Shown here one piece after another: positions 35,195 through 42,807 of a stretch of 64,000 nt of DNA. The stretch is from the NCBI GenBank assembly GCA_002731275.1, contig PCBK01000052.1, positions 346,666 to 410,665 on the forward strand, in the 5' to 3' direction. The DNA is from Deltaproteobacteria bacterium. GTDB taxonomy: Bacteria > Myxococcota_C > UBA6777. Each line of letters begins with the position of its first letter. Positions within the stretch are counted from its first letter, which is position 1. The position numbers and the translations under genes are program-made. The notes below the pieces were generated by a model. The model made no database searches, was not told where the DNA came from, and saw only the letters and a list, made by a program, of their open reading frames with translations.

Positions 35195-36103
35195 ATGGAG
35201 AATCAATTCCAACTTTATCTACAATATCTCCAAGTCGAGAAGGGGCTTGCAGCCCATAGTATCGAGTCGTACAAACGAGATATTCGAAGATTCATCAATT
35301 ACCTATACGCACAAGAAGTGGCAGACCTCGACAAAGTCGTCGCGTCAACGGTCCTCGACTACCTCATGCACCTGACAGAAGAAGGCCTTGGTGCGCGCTC
35401 ACAAGCGCGCGCGCTCGTGTCCATTCGAGGTCTCTTTAAATTCCTTGTCGCCGAAGATATGGTCATGCGCAATCCCTGCGCGACGATCGAGATGCCTCGT
35501 CAAGGTCGTAAACTTCCTGACTATCTCACCCTCGAAGAGGTCGAGAGCATTCTCGCACAGCCCCTCGCCAACAGCGGTGACTCCCCTCGCCCTAATAAAG
35601 TACGTGACGCCGCAATGCTCGAAACACTCTACGCAACAGGCGTCCGTGTCTCCGAGCTTTGTAACCTACGTATGTCCGATCTCAACCTCGACGTAGGCTA
35701 CGTCGTCGTTTTCGGAAAGGGAAGTAAGGAACGTGTCGTTCCGCTCGGCCATATGGCTGTAGAGCGCATCCGCACCTATCTCCGAGACGCACGAGATGAG
35801 ATCCTCAAAGGCGCACACAGTGACGTGATCTTTGTGACCAACAGAGGTGGTCCACTCACCCGACAGGCTTTTTGGAAAAACATTCGAAATTACGCACGCG
35901 CCAGCGGCATCAAACGCCCCATCTCACCGCACAAGATCCGCCACTCCTTCGCCACACATCTGCTCGAACGCGGTGCCGATCTACGCGCCGTCCAAAGCCT
36001 CCTTGGACACGCAGATATCTCCACCACACAGATCTACACTCACATCAACCGTTCACGGCTCAAAGAAGTCTACGACCGCTGCCACCCCAGGGCACACAAA
36101 TAA
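35195..36103 (+). CDS. xerD: tyrosine recombinase XerD
   Basis: XerD with XerC resolves chromosome dimers at dif during division. The 302-residue length is normal. The N-terminal SAM-like core-binding domain starts LYLQYLQVEKGLAAHSIESY. All catalytic residues are present: Arg in LYATGVRVSEL, Lys in GKGSKERVVPLG, H-x-x-R in SPHKIRHSFATHLLERGADL, His in LLGHADIST and Tyr in TQIYTHINRSRL. The N-terminal pattern favours XerD over XerC, and no phage or integron context suggests a different integrase. AAGG precedes ATG 35195. No dif site was recognised in the window. Confidence 0.9.
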   Translation: MENQFQLYLQYLQVEKGLAAHSIESYKRDIRRFINYLYAQEVADLDKVVASTVLDYLMHLTEEGLGARSQARALVSIRGLFKFLVAEDMVMRNPCATIEMPRQGRKLPDYLTLEEVESILAQPLANSGDSPRPNKVRDAAMLETLYATGVRVSELCNLRMSDLNLDVGYVVVFGKGSKERVVPLGHMAVERIRTYLRDARDEILKGAHSDVIFVTNRGGPLTRQAFWKNIRNYARASGIKRPISPHKIRHSFATHLLERGADLRAVQSLLGHADISTTQIYTHINRSRLKEVYDRCHPRAHK

Positions 36104-36128
36104 GGCCGTGTCAGGAAAAATACGGCCT
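36103..36128. terminator. hairpin between convergent xerD and kinase genes
   Basis: AGGCCGT (36103-36109) and ACGGCCT (36122-36128) form a perfect 7-base stem around a 12-base loop, between two convergent stop codons. Neither strand has a strong T-tract directly after it, so it is a weak terminator candidate that could serve both directions. Confidence 0.4.
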
Positions 36129-36146
36129 CCCCTCTTCCCACAATGT

Positions 36147-38894
36147 CTATCCGAGTAATCCCAAGATCCAACTCACGATCTGTACACCACCACTGACGAC
36201 AAAGATCAACAAGAAGATCATCGTCGTCAGATACGCAACAAAGTTGTTGTTCATCCACTTGACGAATTTGTTGCCCATACTTTTGTGCATCGTCACCATA
36301 CACTCGACTTTTGTTTCACCATCGAGATACATTTGGATGTCTTTGCGCAGCTCTTTGATCGTCTTGTAGCGCTTGCTCAGCTCCTTCTCCATCCCGTGAG
36401 TCAGAATGTGGTGAAGCTCAGCCGGGATCGTTTCCTGATGTGGGTTCTTGATATTGATCGGTGGTACAGGCTTTTCCTGGACGACACCAAACAAAACCTC
36501 TTCCAGGGTCTTTTTGTGACCGAGGTAATGTTGGAGTGCCAGGAGCTCATAAAACAACACGGAGAGGCTGTAGATGTCGCTTCGTTCATCAAGCTCATCG
36601 TTTTTGGCGATGGCTTGCTCAGGAGACATGTAAGCAGGCGTCCCGATCAACGTGTCGTTGCGCGTCTGGAACACCCGCTGTGTATCCGCCGGTGTTCCTT
36701 CAGAAGCACCTTCGATGAGCCCTGTTTTTTCAGGGGTACGGATCTTCTTGGCGATTCCCCAGTCCATCACCATCACCTCACCAAAGGGTCCGATCATGAC
36801 ATTGGCGGGCTTGATGTCCCTGTGGATAATGCCCTGCGCGTGGGCAAACTCCACGGCGTTCAAGATCTCCAAGAAGATCTGTGTGCGATACGAGAAGGTA
36901 AAACGCTCGTGGTAATCCTTATCGCCCGCACGCAGCTTGGTGATGATATCCTCAAGGGTCTCACCTTGCACATACTTCATCACGAAGTAGTAGTGTCCTT
37001 TTTCATCGATCCCGACATCGTGAATAGGCACGATGTTGGGGTGCTCCAAGGAACCTACGGTCTGAATTTCATCGACAAAACGGACGACATTTGCGGGAGC
37101 GTGCAGCTTGCGCTTAAGACGCTTTACAGCGACCTCACGGTTAATATCGTTATCTTTGACCAGCTCGACCTCGGCCACACCACCTTCACCAAGAGGACGA
37201 ATACGTTGGTAACGCTCTTTGTCTTCTTTGACCAGAGTGGGGCCTTTTTTGGTGAGCTCAACACGAGGTAAGATCGTCGTACGAAGCGCTGCAGGAAGCA
37301 CAGAAGATTGCCCTGGCGTTGCATCTTCAACTTCGGCAGGCATGTCGGTTGGCGCAAAGAGTGGTGGCTCTTTTGCGTCAGTGCTAGAAGGGATCGGTTT
37401 TTCAAGCGTCGTCGCGAGCGCAGCGCCGGGGACAATCTCATCATCGTCCTCAACTCCATCGATCATCGTCTTCTTGAAGGACGTCACGACACCATGATCT
37501 GAAAGATGTGCATCTTCTCCAAAGACTGAAACAGACGTCACCTTTCCCTCATTCTGTCCAGCCTCTTCATCTTCTCCGTGGAAGGTCTCTCCTTCGAGTG
37601 TATGGGAAGACTCTTCTTCGGGAGCATGGACAGAGATCGCCGAGCTGCCACCCTGAAGCGTCATGTTGGCGTTCGCAGGGGGCGCGACATGGGAGGTGTC
37701 AGGAAGATCGATTTTAAATGGGTTTTCGACAAGCGCGTCGACCTCTGCGCTCTGCTTTTCTTTTTGTATGCCTGCTGTCGCCTGAAGGATATCTTCGGCA
37801 CCAAATACGATCGTCTGACGACCGACACCTCTATCCCCCGGATTTGTCGGTGCGCTTTCGTCTTGCGCAACAGTATTTTCCGGTCGCGAAGTGTCCGGTG
37901 AAGCATCTTCAACATCAGGTGCTGTCGAAGTCTCTTCGACAGCGCCGAACTCTCCCGTCCCAGTTGCGGTGTTTGTACTCTCTTCTTCAGCCTTTGCAGC
38001 CTCATCAGCAGCTCGTTTTGCTTGCTCAATCGCCTCGATCGTCGGCATGGGCATCCCAAACATGAGCGTGCTTCGCATGTCCTCCTGTGGGGGTGGTGCA
38101 GTGGTGCTCTCTTCATCGAGAGTTTGAGGGGATTCATCAACATCAGAGACGAAGGGGTTTTCGTCCATGAGATCCACTTCTTTGTGGTCATCTTGCTTGG
38201 GTTCGGGATCGAGCAGTGTGAGGCTACTTGTAGGAGGTTCAAGGGAGATCCCATCGAGCGCATCTGAAGATGCGTCAACATCGGAGAGGGCTTCGTCATC
38301 GACCAAGAAAGCATCCAGATCATCGACAGAGAGGCTCTCTTGGGGTGGTGTTGGTGTCACGACCACCTCGATCTCCTCAGACGCGCTCGGGATAACGAGG
38401 CCTTCAGACGCTGTCGAGACAGGGATCGCAGCCGCTTCCTCTTCAGAGAGAGTCTCTGTTTTTTCGGTCGGTCCGAACAGGTCATCATTCACATGCCCAG
38501 GTCCGACGACATCCTCAAGCGCGTTGGTCTCAGACACAGACACATCTTGCGCAGGTGTCTCCTCAATCGCGACGGTTTCTGAAGCAATCTCGTTGGCCTC
38601 TGAAGCGACCTCGTTGGCCTCTGAAGCGACCTCGTTGACCTCTGGTTCAGTGAGTGTAATGGGTTCATCAGGCGCAGGACTCTCTTCGGACACGAGCACA
38701 GGCGCATCTGGTGTGGGTGCGGGGGTGAGTGGCGCCCCCATATCTCCGAACAGATCTCCGAGCAGATCATCGCCTGGACCAGACGGCAGCAGGGAGTCCA
38801 ACACACTCGTAGATGAATCCGAATCTGCATCGGACCCAAACAAAGGAGAGGGTGTTTTTTGTTGAGGGGTGGGATGTTTTTTTTCCTCGCTCAT
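36147..38894 (-). CDS. Ser/Thr protein kinase with long acidic N-terminal region and C-terminal membrane anchor
   Basis: 915 residues. Residues 1-550 are acidic and low in complexity, rich in Glu, Ser, Thr and Pro, including a tandem EVNEVASEANEVASEANEIA array, and are probably disordered. The kinase domain spans about 560-860 and looks active: IRPLGEGGVAEVELVKDNDI for the glycine loop, EVAVKRLKRKL for the lysine, GIIHRDIKPANVMIGPFGEV for the catalytic loop and MVMDWGIAKK, with DWG in place of DFG. GTPAYMSPEQAIAKNDELDE follows. A C-terminal transmembrane segment (MIFLLIFVVSGGVQIVSWIL) leaves almost nothing outside, so this is a tail-anchored kinase whose regulatory part is cytoplasmic. GGAGG lies before ATG 38894. 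Confidence 0.93.
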   Translation of the reverse strand: MSEEKKHPTPQQKTPSPLFGSDADSDSSTSVLDSLLPSGPGDDLLGDLFGDMGAPLTPAPTPDAPVLVSEESPAPDEPITLTEPEVNEVASEANEVASEANEIASETVAIEETPAQDVSVSETNALEDVVGPGHVNDDLFGPTEKTETLSEEEAAAIPVSTASEGLVIPSASEEIEVVVTPTPPQESLSVDDLDAFLVDDEALSDVDASSDALDGISLEPPTSSLTLLDPEPKQDDHKEVDLMDENPFVSDVDESPQTLDEESTTAPPPQEDMRSTLMFGMPMPTIEAIEQAKRAADEAAKAEEESTNTATGTGEFGAVEETSTAPDVEDASPDTSRPENTVAQDESAPTNPGDRGVGRQTIVFGAEDILQATAGIQKEKQSAEVDALVENPFKIDLPDTSHVAPPANANMTLQGGSSAISVHAPEEESSHTLEGETFHGEDEEAGQNEGKVTSVSVFGEDAHLSDHGVVTSFKKTMIDGVEDDDEIVPGAALATTLEKPIPSSTDAKEPPLFAPTDMPAEVEDATPGQSSVLPAALRTTILPRVELTKKGPTLVKEDKERYQRIRPLGEGGVAEVELVKDNDINREVAVKRLKRKLHAPANVVRFVDEIQTVGSLEHPNIVPIHDVGIDEKGHYYFVMKYVQGETLEDIITKLRAGDKDYHERFTFSYRTQIFLEILNAVEFAHAQGIIHRDIKPANVMIGPFGEVMVMDWGIAKKIRTPEKTGLIEGASEGTPADTQRVFQTRNDTLIGTPAYMSPEQAIAKNDELDERSDIYSLSVLFYELLALQHYLGHKKTLEEVLFGVVQEKPVPPINIKNPHQETIPAELHHILTHGMEKELSKRYKTIKELRKDIQMYLDGETKVECMVTMHKSMGNKFVKWMNNNFVAYLTTMIFLLIFVVSGGVQIVSWILGLLG
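38589..38645 (-). repeat. 21-base tandem repeat inside the kinase gene
   Basis: Two near-identical 21-base units (38589-38609, 38610-38630) and a diverged partial third encode repeats of EVASEAN in the disordered region of the kinase. The near-identical DNA suggests recent slippage or duplication. Confidence 0.7.
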
Positions 38895-39238
38895 GAGGTG
38901 ACCTCCGTGTGACGCTCATTCTTTTCATCTTTGGATGTGGGAGAAGATGAAAATGCTCATCCCCTTTTCTTCGATGTGGACAAAGGGAAGATGATATGGG
39001 CGGGTAATCTATGTCAGTATCCTGCATCGATTGATGGTGTTGTCATCAGATGGTACCCTCTTTATCTCGTTTCGGTCGATGCAAATGTCAACGCTCTTTT
39101 TTGTGGGTCTCTCTCTCAGGGCGCTCGAAGGTGGCTCCTTGACAGAAAAAAACACCTGCATACAATCATTCAACGTGTCCGTTATGTACATAGAGACACA
39201 TTGTTCGGTGGAGAATCACGAAGAAACAGGAGCGACAG
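38895..39238. other. divergent intergenic region with one consensus promoter
   Basis: A 344-base stretch between the kinase and the small protein gene. No supported coding region. It contains the plus-strand promoter at 39139-39166. A GAGGTGACCTC palindrome at 38895-38905 overlaps the kinase ribosome site. Confidence 0.5.
39139..39166 (+). promoter_or_regulatory. sigma-70-type promoter for the small protein/rluD unit
   Basis: TTGACA (39139-39144), a 16-base spacer, then TACAAT (39161-39166, five of six consensus bases). Transcription would start near 39173, about 66 bases before the gene at 39239. Confidence 0.7.
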
Positions 39239-39511
39239 ATGGCGTTGAAAAAAGATACCCCCGAAAAAGCCATGCGATATGCACGTTACATCGTTCAAGA
39301 CATCGAGATGTACAACAAGAAAAAGGTAGAAGCCAGCCTCGCAACTGACAGCTTCTTTGAGGATCTGAAAGATCTGTTTTCGGAAGGCAAAGAGCAATAC
39401 GAAAACCAGGTCACACCAGAGATCCTCGAAGTCACAAACTTCTTTGAGCGCGCAATTGTCGACGTGATCCTCTACCGCAAAAAACATCTCGAAACCCCCA
39501 TCTGGGATTGA
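39239..39511 (+). CDS. small helical protein, function unknown
   Basis: A 90-residue soluble protein without signal peptide. It is predominantly helical and charged, with EKAMRYARYIVQDIEMYNKK and EILEVTNFFERAIVDVILYR. I do not recognise a family. AGGAG precedes the ATG and a near-consensus promoter lies upstream, so it is very likely a real gene. Its stop overlaps the TTG that may start the pseudouridine synthase. Confidence 0.75.
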   Translation: MALKKDTPEKAMRYARYIVQDIEMYNKKKVEASLATDSFFEDLKDLFSEGKEQYENQVTPEILEVTNFFERAIVDVILYRKKHLETPIWD

Positions 39512-40512
39512 TCTTTTCGACCGTGACAGACTCCCCTTCTCTCGATACGAAGCCCCTCCCTCAAGGCCAACACTACACCTACACGGTGACCTCTCAAGAC
39601 ATCCCGACAAGATTGGATCGCTTTTTAGTACAACGAGATGAACTCGAAAACAGTCGTTCGTTCATCAAAAAGTTGATCACGCAGGGACACGTCACACGAG
39701 GAGGCAACAGCACCAAACCTTCGGAAAAGCTCAAAGCAGGCGATCAGATCGAAGTGTACGTCCCTGTCCCCACGACAATGAGCGCCGCGCCCGAAGACAT
39801 CCCCCTTCAGATCCACTTTGAAGACGAACACTTGATCGTCGTGGAAAAGCCTGTAGGGATGGTCGTCCATCCAGCTCCCGGGCACCCAAACGGCACACTC
39901 GTAAACGCGCTCTTGCACCACTGTCAAGATCTCTCAGGGATCGGAGGGACATTGCGCCCAGGGATCGTCCACCGACTCGATCGCGACACCTCGGGTGTGA
40001 TGGTTGCGGCCAAACACGATCGCGCACACCAAGGCCTCGCGGCGCTGTTCAAAGAAAAACCTAAAGATCGCATTCTTCGTCTCTACAAAGCGATCATCCG
40101 AGGGACCTTCGACGAAGACACGCTCCGTATCGAGACGCCCTACGGCCGACACCCGACACAGCGCCTACAATACAGCTCCCGGTTTGACAGCGACAAGCAC
40201 GCGATCACACACGTCCGCGTCCTCGAACGCCATCGTTTTGTCAGCCTGATCGAATGCCGCCTTGAGACAGGACGCACACACCAGATCCGCGTACACATGG
40301 CGGATCGCAACAGACACCTGATCGGCGATCAGTTATATACATCGAAAGCACCGAGCGAATGGCCCAACATCCTCAAGAAGTTCCCTCGCCAAGCACTCCA
40401 CGCATACACGTTGCGCTTTGAACATCCCATCACCAAAGAGATGATTCATTGCACATCCCCCCTCCCAACCGACATGCAAAACCTCCTCGATGAGATCAAT
40501 AAAATCCCCTAA
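39508..40512 (+). CDS. rluD: RluA/RluD-family pseudouridine synthase
   Basis: The enzyme isomerises uridines in RNA, in the RluD case in helix 69 of 23S rRNA. 334 residues. An S4 domain covers residues 30-90 (IPTRLDRFLVQRDELENSRS, FIKKLITQGHVTRGGN). The catalytic domain has GMVVHPAPGHPNGTLVNALL, PGIVHRLDRDTSGVMVAAKH with the catalytic Asp, and RLETGRTHQIRVHMADRNRH. The exact target (RluA, C or D type) is an assumption based on the S4 domain and length. The start is either the TTG at 39508, overlapping the upstream stop, or the GTG at 39523; neither has a strong ribosome site. Confidence 0.88.
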   Translation: MIFSTVTDSPSLDTKPLPQGQHYTYTVTSQDIPTRLDRFLVQRDELENSRSFIKKLITQGHVTRGGNSTKPSEKLKAGDQIEVYVPVPTTMSAAPEDIPLQIHFEDEHLIVVEKPVGMVVHPAPGHPNGTLVNALLHHCQDLSGIGGTLRPGIVHRLDRDTSGVMVAAKHDRAHQGLAALFKEKPKDRILRLYKAIIRGTFDEDTLRIETPYGRHPTQRLQYSSRFDSDKHAITHVRVLERHRFVSLIECRLETGRTHQIRVHMADRNRHLIGDQLYTSKAPSEWPNILKKFPRQALHAYTLRFEHPITKEMIHCTSPLPTDMQNLLDEINKIP

Positions 40513-40667
40513 GCAAGGGGCCTTTCCTTACAAGTCCGCTTGTTTCCGCCAAAAAATTGATCTTTCTCCACCGGCGTGTCAGAACATAGAACAGAAAGAA
40601 TATTGTAGGCCCGATATCGAAGTCCCCTTTCAGAGAGCGGGCGATATGTTTTGAGGAGTAAATCGCC

Positions 40668-42743
40668 ATGATGCAACAGAGTTGTCCTCACTGCCACCAA
40701 CAACAGGATGTGAGCCGTTACGCCTTTGGAGAGACGCACATATGCACAGTGTGCGGTGGGGCTTTCTATATAGAACAATACGACGCGCAGTCACCGATGA
40801 ATGGCAATCTCGCCCTTGCCCCCCGCCCCACACGTGTCGTCAACGGTGGCAGGCAAGCCAAACAAGCCAAAGCACTCGACCACAAAGCCGCACGGCTCGA
40901 AGAGGTGCGCAAGGCACGCCGCCCCAACCTCGTCGTCGAAGGTTATGACATCAAAGAATGTCGTGGTCGCGGTGGGATGGGTCAAGTCTACAGAGCGGTC
41001 CAAAAATCACTCGGTCGCGAGGTCGCGATCAAGACCCTCGACGCGAGCCTAGCTCGTAACCAGGCCTCTGTCATGCGCTTCACCAAAGAAGCCGCAGCCA
41101 TGGCGCGCTTACGTCACCCCAACATCGTACACGTCATCGACCGCGGTCGCGTCGGCTCCAAACACTACTTCATTATGGAGTTTGTCGATGGCCCATCATT
41201 GCGTGACCTCTTGCAAGATGGCGCGTTCAGCCCCCCCGAAGCACTTCGTATTATGTTGCAAATCGCTCGCACCATGGAGTACGCACACGGCGAAGGTGTG
41301 ATCCACCGCGATCTCAAACCAGAGAACATCCTCTACACCAACGCTGGCGTCTTGAAAGTCGCAGACTTCGGACTCGCAGGGGTCAACCAAGAGACCACAC
41401 ATATCCGCAAATTGACCAAGAGCTTCGTCTCCATGGGGACCGAATGCTACATGGCACCAGAGCAACGACGAGACGCCAAAAATGTCGATATGCGCGCTGA
41501 TATTTACAGCATCGGTGTGATCTTCTACGAGCTGGTGACCAATCAGCTCCCCTTGATCCACGTACCCAAAGAGAAAGGTGCGATCTGTCCGGACAACCAA
41601 AAGCTCGAAGACGTCATCCGACGATGTCTTGAGCCGACACCAGACAAACGATACGCCAACACGACCAAACTCTGCGAAGCGATCGAAGAAGTCATCGCAA
41701 CACTCGACCAAAGCAAAGTCCCCACACCACGTGATACAGTCATCGACACACCCGCTGCGGTCTACGACATCAACGAAGATGATCCCATCTCCTTTGGAAA
41801 TCGCCTGAGCCTCTGGCCTAATCGACTGCACAGCTCCATCTCGGACTTCGCCTCTCACTGGACCACGAGCTGGCAGCGCCCCGCCATCAAGCGCATGTTC
41901 TGGAGTGGTGGCCTACTCGCAGGTTTGGGCTTGGCTGTGGGGATCTTCTTTATCCTCTCCCCTCGCCCTCCTCAGCCCAAATCGCTCAACGGCAGCGAGG
42001 CTGGACCAAGCTGGTACAAACAGCCAGCACAGGCCAAACAATTGTCGGCCCACAGCTCTGCCCTGCGCTTTGACTTTGCACAACGCGCACTGCACACCAA
42101 CTGGGGACGTCACCCTCGACCACAGTGGTCCCTCAAGGGCAACTGGAGCGCGATCCCAGGTGTGTTGACACAAAACACGTACAAAGACTTCTTTGTCCGT
42201 AACCACCGCAACTGCTGGGCCACTTACACGGGGCATATTCTCAGCCCAAAAGCCTTTGAGGTCTCGGCTGACGCGCAATTCCAGCCCCCCACGATCCCAC
42301 ACAAAGGACGCAAACTCGATCTCAACGAATACATCCAACGTGTCCTCTCCAAGTCGCAGCGCTTCACACGTTACCCCACGATCGGCGTCGGTGTGCGTGG
42401 CTTCTCTGGCGGTGAGATCTCGTTCTTGCTGCGCCCCAAAGCAGGCAAATTCTCTTACGTCCTCCGCATGCGAGGGAACAAGGTCAACGGTAAAACCCAA
42501 CCTTACCGCTACTTCAAAGGTGATCTTCGCCATAAGATCCAATATGATGTCGCTCTCAAGATGTCTTTGCAGGTCGAATCCAACAAAGCCTCCATCGCGA
42601 TAGGCAAAGAACACATCAAAGATGTCACCTTGCAACCCAACGAGATCTTCCCATCACACGGTGGATTTATTTGTAGAGATGCGTTCTGTAAGTTCAGCAG
42701 TCCCAAGCTGACATCGTACGCTTTTCGTCGTCGTTCTTCCTAA
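40668..42743 (+). CDS. Ser/Thr protein kinase with zinc-ribbon N-terminus and lectin-like exported domain
   Basis: 691 residues. The N-terminus has paired CPHC and CTVC (residues 6-29), a zinc-ribbon-like knuckle. The kinase domain at about 92-345 is intact: GRGGMGQVYRAVQKSLGREV with Lys in VAIKTLDA, VIHRDLKPENILYTNAGVLK, VADFGLAG and MGTECYMAPEQRRDAKNVDM. A transmembrane helix lies at 412-432 (MFWSGGLLAGLGLAVGIFFI). The last 210 residues outside resemble a concanavalin/LamG-like beta sandwich (LKGNWSAIPGVLTQNTYKDF, PTIGVGVRGFSGGEISFLLR), suggesting that it senses a carbohydrate or polymer; this is inference. GAGGAG precedes the ATG. Confidence 0.9.
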   Translation: MMQQSCPHCHQQQDVSRYAFGETHICTVCGGAFYIEQYDAQSPMNGNLALAPRPTRVVNGGRQAKQAKALDHKAARLEEVRKARRPNLVVEGYDIKECRGRGGMGQVYRAVQKSLGREVAIKTLDASLARNQASVMRFTKEAAAMARLRHPNIVHVIDRGRVGSKHYFIMEFVDGPSLRDLLQDGAFSPPEALRIMLQIARTMEYAHGEGVIHRDLKPENILYTNAGVLKVADFGLAGVNQETTHIRKLTKSFVSMGTECYMAPEQRRDAKNVDMRADIYSIGVIFYELVTNQLPLIHVPKEKGAICPDNQKLEDVIRRCLEPTPDKRYANTTKLCEAIEEVIATLDQSKVPTPRDTVIDTPAAVYDINEDDPISFGNRLSLWPNRLHSSISDFASHWTTSWQRPAIKRMFWSGGLLAGLGLAVGIFFILSPRPPQPKSLNGSEAGPSWYKQPAQAKQLSAHSSALRFDFAQRALHTNWGRHPRPQWSLKGNWSAIPGVLTQNTYKDFFVRNHRNCWATYTGHILSPKAFEVSADAQFQPPTIPHKGRKLDLNEYIQRVLSKSQRFTRYPTIGVGVRGFSGGEISFLLRPKAGKFSYVLRMRGNKVNGKTQPYRYFKGDLRHKIQYDVALKMSLQVESNKASIAIGKEHIKDVTLQPNEIFPSHGGFICRDAFCKFSSPKLTSYAFRRRSS

Positions 42744-42807
42744 GCCCAACACCCAGCTCCACTCAACAAAGCCAACCTTTGGCCGATGACATGTAGGAAG
42801 GCACCTG

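Noticed and set aside
35195..36103. Phage or integron integrase
   Set aside because: Length, motifs and housekeeping context fit XerD; no phage, att site or cassette genes nearby.
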